Shown here one piece after another: positions 1 to 8,553 of a stretch of 64,000 nucleotides of DNA. The translations under genes were made by a program, and so were the position numbers. The notes under the pieces are model-generated. The model was not told the DNA's origin, did no database searches, and saw nothing but the letters and a program-made list of their open reading frames with translations. This DNA is from Gordonia polyisoprenivorans NBRC 16320 = JCM 10675 (GTDB taxonomy: Bacteria > Actinomycetota > Actinomycetes > Mycobacteriales > Mycobacteriaceae), in NCBI RefSeq assembly GCF_000241325.1, contig NZ_BAEI01000091.1:1-64000 (forward strand), in the 5' to 3' direction. How positions within the stretch are numbered: position 1 is the stretch's first letter; each line of letters starts with the position of its first letter.

Positions 1-923
1 TATACCGAGCGCTTCGGCCAGGGCGTCACCCGGACGTGCTCCACGTCTCCGACGGCGCCGACGCGACGTACGTCGCCGACCTCACCGACGCGCCCCAGGT
101 GCCGAGCAACACCTACGACTGCATCATCCTCACCCAGACACTGCAGATGATCTTCGATCTGCGTGCGACGGTGCGCACCCTGTACCGACTTCTCGCACCG
201 GGTGGCGTGCTGCTGTGCACGGCACCGGGCATCAGTCAGGTCGCCGACCCGGTGTGGAACTCGACGTGGTACTGGTCTTTCACCCGACTGTCGATGCAAC
301 GACTGTTCGACACGACGTTCCCTCCAGGCAACGTCGATGCGCGGGCGTATGGAAATGTCTTGTCGGCCACCGCATTCCTGCACGGCATGGCGCAGGACGA
401 GCTGCGTCGCTCCGAGCTCGATGTGGTCGACCCCGAGTATCCGGTGATCCTCACCGTCGCCGCCAGCAAGGGGGATCTCGATCAGCGGCATCGCCCGGCA
501 ATCGACGCACCGGCCGGGTCGGTGCTGGACCTGACCGACCCGCGGTACGGCTCGATCGCCGAGTTCCTCGGTACCACCGACGGGGCCTCACCGGTCGCCG
601 ACTGGGGTGCACTCACCGTCCGTGAGCTCGAGGATCGCGCCATCCCTGCCCGCTCGATCGTGCTCCCCCATGTACTCGAGCACACCTGGGCCTGGCGCCG
701 CATCCTGCGCAACGCTGTTGCCCGCACCGGCGGCCGGTTGACCGTGATGCTGTCGGTTCCACTGGGCAACAGCGAGTTACGGCTGGACAACGAACAACCC
801 GTACCCACCCTGCAACTGCCGCGGGAGGAATTCCTCGCCCACTTCGACGGCATGACGGTCCGCACCGAGACCGTCGAGACCGACACCGGTGGCAGCGAGA
901 CCTGGTTCCATGTCGAGAAGTAG
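1..923 (+). CDS. SAM-dependent methyltransferase, 5' end outside window, apparent frameshift near base 33
   Basis: The frame open from the GTG at 36 to the TAG at 921-923 encodes the later part of a class I methyltransferase. It contains the post-motif strand DCIILTQTLQ, then LLAPGGVLL and PGISQ, as in methyltransferases of polysaccharide loci. Bases 1-33 read in a different frame give YTERFGQGVTR. From memory of the family this is the segment that normally comes just before DVLHV, which the downstream frame encodes. One base (or 1 modulo 3) therefore seems to be missing around 30-36. The C-terminal half has a second degenerate methyltransferase-like stretch (VLDLT, then LPHVLEH). It overlaps the next gene by 14 bp. 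Substrate unknown; a sugar or glycan is inferred from the deacetylase neighbour. Confidence 0.7.
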   Translation, partial: YRALRPGRHPDVLHVSDGADATYVADLTDAPQVPSNTYDCIILTQTLQMIFDLRATVRTLYRLLAPGGVLLCTAPGISQVADPVWNSTWYWSFTRLSMQRLFDTTFPPGNVDARAYGNVLSATAFLHGMAQDELRRSELDVVDPEYPVILTVAASKGDLDQRHRPAIDAPAGSVLDLTDPRYGSIAEFLGTTDGASPVADWGALTVRELEDRAIPARSIVLPHVLEHTWAWRRILRNAVARTGGRLTVMLSVPLGNSELRLDNEQPVPTLQLPREEFLAHFDGMTVRTETVETDTGGSETWFHVEK

Positions 924-1941
924 GGCCGTTCTCGGGGCACGGCGCTCGCGGGTCCGGCGGCTCCGTCCGCGGGGCGGCATCCTGATGTATCACTGCGTCT
1001 GCGTGCAGCGGTGCGACCCATGGGCGATCTGCGTGTCCCCCAGGGCCTTTGCCGATCACATGGAGGTCCTCGCGGCCGCCCGCGCGGCGGTCGGGCTCGA
1101 CGCCTTCGCCGACGACCGCGCCTACACACCCGACGGTGCACACCTCGCGATGACCTTCGACGACGGATACGCCGACAACCTCACCGCGGCCCTGCCGATC
1201 CTCGAGCGGTTCGAGATCCCGGCGACGATCTTCGTGGTCGGCAACGCCGTGGGCCGGACGCGCGAATTCTGGTGGGACGCCGTGCAACGCGCCATCCTCG
1301 ACCCGCCCGCGGTACCCGCGGAACTGCGGTGGACCTTCGGTGGCGCACCCCGGTGCTTTGTCGTGAACGAGACACCGGACGACGCAGCACGACTCGAGGG
1401 GTGGCGGGCCGACGCCGCCCCGCCGGTGACAGCGCGACAAACCCTGTTCCGTGCCCTGTGGGACGCGATCGTGCTTCTCGAGCCCGCAGCACAGGACGAT
1501 GCGGTGGACGCTCTCCTGCAGTGGTCCGGGGCGCCGGTGCAGCCACCGGCCGCCGCCCGCCTGCCCGTCACCGCCGAAGAACTCGCCGAACTCGCCGCCC
1601 ACCCCCTGATCAACCTCGGCAGCCACACCCTCGACCACGTCTCGCTCACCGACGCCGACCCGAGCCGTCAGCACGCACAGATCACCGGCGGCCACCGGAT
1701 GGTGGAGGAACTGCGTGGCGGCCCGGCGGACCACTTCGCCTACCCGTTCGGCCGACTCGACGCGAGCGCGCGGGATATCGTGCGCGACAGTGGGATCGAC
1801 GTCGGCTGTACGAGCGTGTCATTGCCCGCGACCGTGGGCGACGACCGGCATGCCCTCCCCCGTCTGCACGCCACCGAGATGGACGGCGACGAATTCGCCC
1901 GATGGCTTCACGACGACCACCATCTGCTCAGGAATCGGTAG
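910..1941 (+). CDS. Polysaccharide deacetylase (NodB-homology domain)
   Basis: A 343-residue protein with the carbohydrate esterase 4 fold. Motif 1 MTFDDGY is at residues 81-87 (the two Asp provide the catalytic base and a metal ligand). Motif 2 SHTLDH is at 238-243 (the two His bind metal). The long insert between them is typical of the extended deacetylases of actinobacterial surface-glycan loci. I chose the ATG at 910, which overlaps the methyltransferase stop, over the GTG at 889; either is possible. No signal peptide is evident, so a cytoplasmic or membrane-peripheral step of glycan synthesis is more likely than wall remodelling. It is probably co-transcribed with the methyltransferase. 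Confidence 0.85.
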   Translation: MSRSRAVLGARRSRVRRLRPRGGILMYHCVCVQRCDPWAICVSPRAFADHMEVLAAARAAVGLDAFADDRAYTPDGAHLAMTFDDGYADNLTAALPILERFEIPATIFVVGNAVGRTREFWWDAVQRAILDPPAVPAELRWTFGGAPRCFVVNETPDDAARLEGWRADAAPPVTARQTLFRALWDAIVLLEPAAQDDAVDALLQWSGAPVQPPAAARLPVTAEELAELAAHPLINLGSHTLDHVSLTDADPSRQHAQITGGHRMVEELRGGPADHFAYPFGRLDASARDIVRDSGIDVGCTSVSLPATVGDDRHALPRLHATEMDGDEFARWLHDDHHLLRNR

Positions 1942-1948
1942 ACCGCAG

Positions 1949-1976
1949 CTACCGGATGACGACTACCGGATGACGA
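1949..1976. repeat. 14-bp tandem duplication at a convergent gene end
   Basis: The unit CTACCGGATGACGA occurs twice with no spacer (1949-1962 and 1963-1976). The second copy holds the minus-strand stop codon and last codons of the Old Yellow Enzyme gene. The first copy is the same sequence just outside it, 8 bp after the deacetylase stop. Confidence 0.9.
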
Positions 1977-3042
1977 AGTCGTCCCAGCGATCGGCGAGGT
2001 AATCGACGAATCGCGGACCCACCGATTCCGCCGTCAGGTGATCGACGTGCACCGGCGTCGACACCGCGCGGTAGTCGGCGTCGGCGATGGCCCGGCGCGC
2101 AAAATCGTGATGCAGGATACCGCCGGTACCGATCAGGACGAAATCGGCTCCACGGGAGAGGCATTCGCGTGCGCCGGCGGCGTCGAGGATCTTGCCGGCC
2201 ACGCCGAGTCGGGTGGAACCCCGGTCGAGTTCGGTGAAGTGGTCGATCAGTCGACGACCCTGATGGTGGGGCTCGTAGGGGTGTTTGAATGCGTCCCACA
2301 GCGACATGTCGAGGTAGTCGAGGGTGCCCTCGGCGAGCACCTCACCGGCAAGCGCTCGCGACTCGTCGAGGACGATCCCGTAGCGCTCGGGCGAGAGCCG
2401 CAGTCCGAGTTGGAAATCCGGGCCGGTGGCCGCGCGGATTCCGTCGAGGATCTCGTGGATGATCCGGAATCGGTTCGACGCGCTGCCGCCGTACCGATCG
2501 GTCCGCTCATTGTGGCGGGAGTCGAGGAACTGTGCGAGGAGATAGCCATGTGCGCCATGGATTTCGGCGCCATCGAAGCCGGCGCGCTCGGCGCGGATCG
2601 CTGCGGAGACGAAGTCGCGGACGATCCGCTCGACACCGTCGGTCGACAGCGCGGAGGCGCCCTTCTCGGAATCGTCCCAGGGCGCGACGGCCGGCAGTCC
2701 CGACAGCGACGGGTCCGCGCGCCGCCCTCCGTGTTGCAACTGAATCGATGCCACCGCGCCGGCGTCGGAGATCGCCGCGGCCAGCCGGGTCAGCCCGGGC
2801 AGGTGGGCGTCGTCGGAGACCCCGAGCTGGCCGGGAAACGATTGCCCGTCACGGCTGACGTAGGCGGCGCACGTCATGACCATCGCGAATCCGCCGTCGG
2901 CTCGCCGCACCAGCCAGCGGAACTCGTCGTCGGACAGGGTTCCGTCGTCGTTGCTCTGCAGATTGGTCAGTGGCGCCAACCCGACCCGGTTGTTCCATGA
3001 CGGGCCATGGGTGAAGGTCAGCGGACTGCCGAGGTCGGTCAT
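1963..3042 (-). CDS. NADH:flavin oxidoreductase, Old Yellow Enzyme family
   Basis: A 359-residue TIM-barrel FMN enzyme of the OYE family. QLQHGGR is at residues 101-107 and the family signature IHGAHGYLLAQFL starts at 161, followed by N-E-R-T-D-R-Y-G-G. Such enzymes use NAD(P)H to reduce activated alkenes, enals or nitro compounds. The C-terminal iron-sulfur and second flavin domains of 2,4-dienoyl-CoA reductases are absent, so this is a simple one-domain enzyme. The ATG at 3042 directly starts a typical OYE N-terminus. It converges with the deacetylase gene; the physiological substrate cannot be read from context. Confidence 0.88.
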   Translation of the reverse strand: MTDLGSPLTFTHGPSWNNRVGLAPLTNLQSNDDGTLSDDEFRWLVRRADGGFAMVMTCAAYVSRDGQSFPGQLGVSDDAHLPGLTRLAAAISDAGAVASIQLQHGGRRADPSLSGLPAVAPWDDSEKGASALSTDGVERIVRDFVSAAIRAERAGFDGAEIHGAHGYLLAQFLDSRHNERTDRYGGSASNRFRIIHEILDGIRAATGPDFQLGLRLSPERYGIVLDESRALAGEVLAEGTLDYLDMSLWDAFKHPYEPHHQGRRLIDHFTELDRGSTRLGVAGKILDAAGARECLSRGADFVLIGTGGILHHDFARRAIADADYRAVSTPVHVDHLTAESVGPRFVDYLADRWDDFVIR

Positions 3043-3157
3043 CAGTACATCCTTTGCGGGCGTCGGCGCGGTCAGCAGAACCCTACCCGCAACACGGAAT
3101 CGCCCCGGATCGGCCGAGTCCGGTCACCGCGACACCCAGCCGTGCCAGAATCGGGCC

Positions 3158-3373
3158 ATGAGTGAGCACACATACCGCGTCGTCGAAGTTGTCGGTTCCT
3201 CGTCGGAGGGTTCGGACGCGGCGATCGCCAACGCCATCGCCCGGGTGTCGCAGACGACCCGCAACGTCGAATGGTTCGAGGTCGTCGGCACCCGCGGGCA
3301 CGTCGTCGACGGCGCGATCGCGCACACGCAGGTGACGCTGAAGGTAGGTTTCCGCATCGACGACGCCGACTGA
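3158..3373 (+). CDS. Dodecin family protein
   Basis: A 71-residue protein, the usual dodecin length. The pattern is SEHTYRVVEVVGSS at the start, then S-D-A-A-I-A-N-A-I-A-R, with W-F-E-V near the middle and a final VTLKVGF strand. Dodecins assemble into hollow dodecamers that store riboflavin, FMN or CoA; the conserved Trp stacks on the flavin. The gene starts at the ATG at 3158. It is divergent from the flavoenzyme gene at 3042 and just upstream of another flavoenzyme gene, which suits a role in buffering flavin. Confidence 0.9.
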   Translation: MSEHTYRVVEVVGSSSEGSDAAIANAIARVSQTTRNVEWFEVVGTRGHVVDGAIAHTQVTLKVGFRIDDAD

Positions 3374-3389
3374 GTTCGGCAACGCATCG

Positions 3390-4490
3390 GTGACCGAACA
3401 GATCGACTGCGCGGTCATCGGCGCAGGGGTCGTGGGACTGGCGGTGGCCCGCCGCCTCGCCCTCGCAGGTCGCAACATGGTGGTCTTCGAGGCCGAGGAT
3501 TCGATTGGGACACAGACCAGTTCGCGAAACTCCGAGGTCATCCACGCCAGCATCTACTACCCCACCGGAACCCGCAAGGCCCGGTTGTGTGTCGCCGGTC
3601 GCGATGCACTCTACCGTTACTGCCGGGATCGGGGCGTGGCCCATGAGCGGCTCGGCAAGCTGATCGTGGCGACCACTGCGGACCAGGAGCCGGCGCTACA
3701 GCGGATCGCCGCGCAGGCGCACGCCAACGGTGACACCGACCTGCGTCGCGTCGACGGCTCCGAACTCGCCGATCTCGAGCCGGCCCTTCACGCGAGCGCC
3801 GGTCTGCTCTCGCCGTCCACCGGGATCATCGACGTGCACGGCCTCATGCGGGCGTTGCGTATCGACGCCGAGCAGGCCGGGACAGTGGTGGTGGTCCGTA
3901 GCCCGGTGCTCGCCGGATCGGTCGGCGCCGACGGCTCGCTGTCGCTGGACATCGACGGATCCGGCGACGTGCGTTGCCATGCGGTCGTGAATTGCGCGGG
4001 GCTGCGCGCGTGGGACGTCGCCGCATCACTGACCGGGTTCGCACAGGAGTTCCTGCCGGCCAAATACCTCGCCAAGGGCAACTACTACTCGCTGGCGCAC
4101 GGGTCGGTGCCGTTCGGCAGACTCATCTACCCGGTTCCGGTGGACGGCGGTCTCGGCGTACATCTCACGCTCGATCTCGGTGGCCGTGCCCGGTTCGGGC
4201 CCGACGTCGAATGGGTCGATGAGGTCGACTATCGCGTCGATGGGACGCGGGTCGGTGAGTTCGAGAGCGCGATTCGCCGTTACTGGCCCGGACTCCCCGA
4301 CGGTGCACTGCAACCGGACTACTGCGGCATCAGACCCAAGGTCACCGGCCCCGGGCACGCGGCCGGTGATTTCGTGTTTCAGACCGCCGCCGACCACGGA
4401 GTGCCCGGCCTGATCAACCTGTTCGGAATCGAATCACCGGGCCTGACCTCGTGTTTGGCGATCGCCGACGAGGTCGCCACGATGCTCTGA
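3390..4490 (+). CDS. FAD-dependent oxidoreductase, L-2-hydroxyglutarate dehydrogenase-like
   Basis: A 366-residue protein of the DAO/GlpD superfamily. An N-terminal dinucleotide-binding motif (VIGAGVVGLAVARRLA, residues 9-24) is followed by the LhgO-like signature SSRNSEVIHASIYYP, and the C-terminus has PDYCGIRPK and GLINLFGIESPGLT. Members oxidise L-2-hydroxyglutarate or related 2-hydroxyacids and pass electrons to quinone or oxygen. It starts at a GTG 16 bp after the dodecin stop, so the two may be co-transcribed. No membrane segment is evident. The exact substrate is inferred from family resemblance only. Confidence 0.85.
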   Translation: MTEQIDCAVIGAGVVGLAVARRLALAGRNMVVFEAEDSIGTQTSSRNSEVIHASIYYPTGTRKARLCVAGRDALYRYCRDRGVAHERLGKLIVATTADQEPALQRIAAQAHANGDTDLRRVDGSELADLEPALHASAGLLSPSTGIIDVHGLMRALRIDAEQAGTVVVVRSPVLAGSVGADGSLSLDIDGSGDVRCHAVVNCAGLRAWDVAASLTGFAQEFLPAKYLAKGNYYSLAHGSVPFGRLIYPVPVDGGLGVHLTLDLGGRARFGPDVEWVDEVDYRVDGTRVGEFESAIRRYWPGLPDGALQPDYCGIRPKVTGPGHAAGDFVFQTAADHGVPGLINLFGIESPGLTSCLAIADEVATML

Positions 4491-4491
4491 G

Positions 4492-4525
4492 GCTCCCGCG
4501 CACCACAACCCCGGCGCACGGGAGC
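4492..4525. terminator. Bidirectional hairpin between convergent stops
   Basis: GCTCCCG (4492-4498) is perfectly complementary to CGGGAGC (4519-4525), with further partial pairing inside. It fills the short gap between the stop of the FAD oxidoreductase and the stop of the methyltransferase on the other strand. No clear U-run follows on either strand, as is common in GC-rich actinomycetes. Confidence 0.6.
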
Positions 4526-5338
4526 TCACGCGCGGGCGAGGATCTCCCCGTGAGGGATGACGAGCCAGCCGTCGGGGTGCGCCGCCCACTGCAACCAGGC
4601 CGCGGCGATCGCGTCGAGATCCGACGGACTCGTCAGCCCGCGTTCGACAGCCATCCGGCCGACGTCGGAGTGGATTCGCTGCGCCCACATCTCGCCCCAG
4701 GTCTTCCGTTCGGCCGGGGTGGCGTAGCACCACACCGACGCCGACGGCGTGACCTCGGTGAAACCCGCCTCGTGGACCCAGGCGAGTAGGTGCCGACCGG
4801 CGTCGGGCTCGGCGCCGTTGCCATGGGCCACGGCGCGGTAGAGATCGAGCCAGGCATCGAGGCGCTCGTCGGCCGGCCACCAGTGGAACCCTGCGTAGTC
4901 GGCGTCGCGGACGGCGACCACCCCGCCGGTTCGGGTGACCCGACGCATCTCGCGTAACGCCGCCACCGGGTCGGACAGATGCTGGAGAACCTGGTGGGCG
5001 TGTGCGACGTCGACGCTGTCGTCGGCGTCGGAGAGTCGGTATGCGTCGTCCACCGCGAACTCGACCGCCACGCCGCGTTCGGTCGCGAGCTCCCGCGCCC
5101 GACCCAGTGGCGCATCGGTGATCTCGACGCCGCGAACACGACCCGGGGCCACGAGTTCGGCCAGATCGACGGTGATGCTGCCCGGTCCGCACCCGACGTC
5201 GAGCAGGTCGAGTCCGGGCCGCAGGAGCGGTATCAGGTAGGCGGCCGAACTCGTCGCCGTGCGGGCCGCGTGGCTGGACACGACCACCGACGGGTGCCCG
5301 TGTGTGTAGACGTCGCGGGGCGGGACGGCGTCGGTCAT
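4526..5338 (-). CDS. Class I SAM-dependent methyltransferase
   Basis: A 270-residue methyltransferase of the UbiE/Methyltransf_11 type. Motif I LLDVGCGPGS (SAM-binding glycine loop) lies near residue 45, followed by VRGVEITDAPLGRA. The post-motif region VAHAHQVLQHLSDP and the TRTGGVVAVRDADYAGF segment come next. The Trp-rich C-terminus (HWWPADERLDAWLDLYR) is common to actinobacterial members of unknown substrate. It starts at the ATG at 5338 and ends beside a bidirectional hairpin. Small-molecule methylation is likely, but nothing here identifies the acceptor. Confidence 0.85.
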   Translation of the reverse strand: MTDAVPPRDVYTHGHPSVVVSSHAARTATSSAAYLIPLLRPGLDLLDVGCGPGSITVDLAELVAPGRVRGVEITDAPLGRARELATERGVAVEFAVDDAYRLSDADDSVDVAHAHQVLQHLSDPVAALREMRRVTRTGGVVAVRDADYAGFHWWPADERLDAWLDLYRAVAHGNGAEPDAGRHLLAWVHEAGFTEVTPSASVWCYATPAERKTWGEMWAQRIHSDVGRMAVERGLTSPSDLDAIAAAWLQWAAHPDGWLVIPHGEILARA

Positions 5339-5585
5339 CGAATTTCACTCCTCCGTGAAGTCAGCAGGTCGTGTGATTCTCGTCGCATGTCGCGTTCGCC
5401 TGTGACGTGACGGTAACCCGGGCCGGGGTCGTAAGCTCGGAACTGGCCCGGACCCGAGGGCCGTGGGCACTGTGGCTCCACCGAACGCGTCAACACGCGC
5501 CGATGTCGCCGGCCCGCGATACTGGTACCGCCCGGACAACACGAATCCGGGCGCTGCGTGACCACGACTGGAGAGTAAGGCAGAT

Positions 5586-7823
5586 ATGAGCGCGGAGAAA
5601 CCGACCATCATCTACACGCTGACCGATGAAGCGCCCATGCTGGCGACGCACGCTTTTCTCCCGATCATCAGGACATTCGCCGACGCCGCCGACATCAACG
5701 TCGAGACCTCCGACATCTCCGTCGCCGCCCGCGTGCTGGCCGAGTTCTCCGATTACCTGAGCGACGAACAGAAGGTTCCCGACAACCTCGCCGAACTCGG
5801 CAGGCTGACCCAGGATCCCGACACCAACATCATCAAGCTCCCCAACATCAGCGCGTCGGTGCCGCAGCTGACCGCCGCCATCAAGGAGCTGCAGGACAAG
5901 GGCTACAAGATCCCCGATTTCCCGGGCAACCCGAAGACCGACGAGGAGCGCGCGATCCGGGATCGCTACACCAAATGCCTCGGCAGCGCAGTCAATCCCG
6001 TTCTGCGCGAAGGTAACTCGGACCGTCGAGCGCCCAAGGCGGTCAAGGAGTACGCGCGCAAGCATCCGCACAGCATGGGCGAGTGGTCGATGGCCTCGCG
6101 CACGCACGTCGCGCACATGCGGCACGGCGACTTCTACCACGGCGAGAAGTCGATGACCCTCGACGCCGACCGCGACGTGAAGATGGAACTGATCACCGCC
6201 GCAGGCGAGACGATCGTACTCAAGCCGAAGGTGCATCTCGACGCCGGCGACGTCATCGACAGCATGTTCATGAGCAAGAAGGCGCTCATCGAGTTCTACG
6301 AAGAGCAGATGGAGGACGCCTACAAGACCGGCGTCATGTTCTCCCTGCACGTCAAGGCCACCATGATGCGCGTCAGTCACCCCATCGTGTTCGGTCACGC
6401 GGTGCGCACCTTCTACAAGGAGGCGTTCGCCAAGCACGGCGAGCTCTTCGACGAATTGGGCGTCAACGTCAACAACGGCCTCTCGGATCTGTATTCGAAG
6501 ATCGAGTCGTTGCCGGCGTCGAAGAAGGAAGAGATCATCGACGATCTGCACGCCTGCCACGAGCATCGCCCGGAGCTCGCGATGGTCGACTCGGCGCGCG
6601 GCATCTCCAACTTCCACTCCCCCAGCGACGTCATCGTCGACGCGTCCATGCCGGCCATGATCCGCGCCGGCGGCAAGATGTATGGCGCCGACGGCCGGCC
6701 CAAGGACACCAAGGCCGTCAATCCCGAGTCGACCTTCTCCCGCATCTATCAGGAGATGATCAACTTCTGTAAGACCAACGGGCAGTTCGATCCCACCACC
6801 ATGGGCACCGTGCCCAACGTCGGTCTGATGGCGCAGAAGGCCGAGGAGTACGGGTCGCACGACAAGACCTTCGAGATCCCCACCGACGGCGTCGCCAACA
6901 TCACCGATCTCGCGACCGGCGAGGTGCTGCTGTCCCAGGACGTCGAAGAGGGCGACATCTTCCGCATGTGCATCGTCAAGGACGCGCCGATCCGCGACTG
7001 GGTCAAGCTCGCCGTCACCCGCAGCCGGGAATCCGGTATGCCGGTGGTGTTCTGGCTCGATCCGTACCGTCCGCATGAGAACGAACTGATCACCAAGGTG
7101 CACACCTACCTGAAGGATCACGACACCGAGGGCCTCGACATCCAGATCATGTCGCAGGTGCGGGCCATCCGATACACGATGGAACGCCTCATCCGCGGCC
7201 TCGACACCATCTCCGCGACCGGAAACATCCTGCGCGACTACCTCACCGACCTGTTCCCGATCCTGGAGCTCGGAACGAGCGCCAAGATGCTCTCGATCGT
7301 GCCGCTGATGGCCGGTGGCGGGCTCTACGAGACCGGTGCGGGTGGCTCGGCTCCCAAGCACGTCAAGCAGCTCATCGAGGAGAACCACCTGCGGTGGGAT
7401 TCGCTCGGCGAGTTCCTGGCGCTCGCGGTCAGTCTCGAGGATCTCGGACGCAAGAATGACAACCCGAAGGCGAAGGTGCTGGCCAAGGCGCTCGACGCCG
7501 CGACGGGCAAGCTGCTGGAGAACAACAAGGGCCCCTCACGCAGCACCGGTGAACTCGACAACCGGGGCAGCCAGTTCTACCTCGCGCTGTATTGGGCGAA
7601 GGCGCTCGCGGAACAAACCGAGGATGCGGATCTGGCGAAGTACTTTGCGCCGCTTGCCAAGACGCTCGAGGAGAACGAACAGACCATCGTCGCCGAACTC
7701 AACGACGTCCAGGGCACCGCGGTCGACATCGGTGGCTACTACGCCCCCGACAACGATCTCACCGACAAGGTGATGCGCCCGAGCGCGACATTGAACTCGG
7801 CGCTGGAGTCCGTGCGCGGCTGA
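5586..7823 (+). CDS. icd: NADP-dependent isocitrate dehydrogenase, monomeric type
   Basis: The protein is 745 residues, matching the roughly 740-residue monomeric IDH family and not the 400-residue dimeric enzymes. The N-terminus (PTIIYTLTDEAPMLATHAFLP) and the conserved MEWSM-like, NGLSDLYSKIE and RDYLTDLFPILELGTSAKML blocks are characteristic. It oxidatively decarboxylates isocitrate to 2-oxoglutarate with NADP in the cytoplasmic TCA cycle and supplies NADPH. The ATG at 5586 is preceded by GGAGAGTAAGG. It stands alone between a 247-bp upstream gap and a strong terminator. A 632-codon frame open on the opposite strand is a codon-bias shadow. Confidence 0.97.
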   Translation: MSAEKPTIIYTLTDEAPMLATHAFLPIIRTFADAADINVETSDISVAARVLAEFSDYLSDEQKVPDNLAELGRLTQDPDTNIIKLPNISASVPQLTAAIKELQDKGYKIPDFPGNPKTDEERAIRDRYTKCLGSAVNPVLREGNSDRRAPKAVKEYARKHPHSMGEWSMASRTHVAHMRHGDFYHGEKSMTLDADRDVKMELITAAGETIVLKPKVHLDAGDVIDSMFMSKKALIEFYEEQMEDAYKTGVMFSLHVKATMMRVSHPIVFGHAVRTFYKEAFAKHGELFDELGVNVNNGLSDLYSKIESLPASKKEEIIDDLHACHEHRPELAMVDSARGISNFHSPSDVIVDASMPAMIRAGGKMYGADGRPKDTKAVNPESTFSRIYQEMINFCKTNGQFDPTTMGTVPNVGLMAQKAEEYGSHDKTFEIPTDGVANITDLATGEVLLSQDVEEGDIFRMCIVKDAPIRDWVKLAVTRSRESGMPVVFWLDPYRPHENELITKVHTYLKDHDTEGLDIQIMSQVRAIRYTMERLIRGLDTISATGNILRDYLTDLFPILELGTSAKMLSIVPLMAGGGLYETGAGGSAPKHVKQLIEENHLRWDSLGEFLALAVSLEDLGRKNDNPKAKVLAKALDAATGKLLENNKGPSRSTGELDNRGSQFYLALYWAKALAEQTEDADLAKYFAPLAKTLEENEQTIVAELNDVQGTAVDIGGYYAPDNDLTDKVMRPSATLNSALESVRG

Positions 7824-7851
7824 CGCGTCACCGGCCGGTCACGTTCCTGAC

Positions 7852-7890
7852 GAGCCCCGTTTCCCGGTATCGCACCGGGGATCGGGGCTC
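7852..7890 (+). terminator. Terminator hairpin after icd
   Basis: The outer stem is GAGCCCCG (7852-7859) with CGGGGCTC (7883-7890). The inner stem is CCCGGT (7863-7868) with ACCGGG (7874-7879). It lies 29 bp after the icd stop and before the convergent gene ending at 7955, so it may serve both strands. Confidence 0.75.
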
Positions 7891-7954
7891 TGGTCGTTCA
7901 CCACCGGCATATGCCGGCCCCGTGGAAGGGCTTGCGCCTCACATGGACTCGGTC

Positions 7955-8509
7955 TCACATGGACTCGAAGGCCCGGCCGAGCTCGGCCTCGACGTCGATG
8001 ATCCGGGCGCTGGTGACCTCCGGATCCTCGATCCGGGCGGCCACATCGCGGGCGATGAAGCGCTTGATCTCGTCGTCGACCTGCGCGACGAGCCGGATGA
8101 TCTCGCCTCGCAGATTGCGGGAGGCGACGCCCACCGTCACATCCGCGGGACGCGGCGGGGTGACGTCGATGTGGAGTTGCAGGGGTTCGACCGCGCGGGC
8201 GGTGAGTGCGAGCCGCACCGACCCGTCGACGTCGTAGCGGATGCGATCGACCTTGAGGTCGACCAGCAGCCGGATCGACAGCGGAATGCGCACGGTGAAG
8301 GTGATCAGCTCGGAGATGTCGCGGATGATCTGCGGCTCGTCGATACTGACACGGGCCTGGACCTTGGCGATCCCGCCGGGTCCCGACGGGATCGGCCCCA
8401 CGTCGAAGGAGTCGCCGGTGATCGCCGAGAAGGCGCTCCCCACCCGTTTCTCGGTGACGGCCACCTCGAAGAAACGGCGGCCGAACTCCTCATACGTCAG
8501 CTCTGACAT
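7955..8509 (-). CDS. Conserved hypothetical protein
   Basis: A 184-residue soluble protein starting SELTYEEFGRRFFE. I know it only as a type of protein that recurs in mycolic-acid actinomycetes. It is predicted to be mostly beta-rich in the middle (ISELITFTVRIPLSIRLLVDLKVDRI), ending with an alpha-helical EIKRFIARDVAARIED segment. No catalytic motif, membrane segment or signal peptide is visible. The start is the ATG at 8509; upstream codons in the same frame run into the next gene without a ribosome site. It could form a two-gene unit with the VanY-like gene. No function assigned. Confidence 0.75.
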   Translation of the reverse strand: MSELTYEEFGRRFFEVAVTEKRVGSAFSAITGDSFDVGPIPSGPGGIAKVQARVSIDEPQIIRDISELITFTVRIPLSIRLLVDLKVDRIRYDVDGSVRLALTARAVEPLQLHIDVTPPRPADVTVGVASRNLRGEIIRLVAQVDDEIKRFIARDVAARIEDPEVTSARIIDVEAELGRAFESM

Positions 8510-8553
8510 CTGTCCATCGTCGCAAATCCCGGGCGGTGGGGAGGTCGTCATGA

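Noticed and set aside
613..1734. Long minus-strand open frame across the deacetylase gene
   Set aside because: The plus-strand protein has intact NodB motifs; the antisense translation is Arg/Gly-rich without domains.
5490..7388. A 632-codon open frame antisense to icd
   Set aside because: The isocitrate dehydrogenase on the other strand explains the region fully; the antisense product is low-complexity Val/Gly/Asp.
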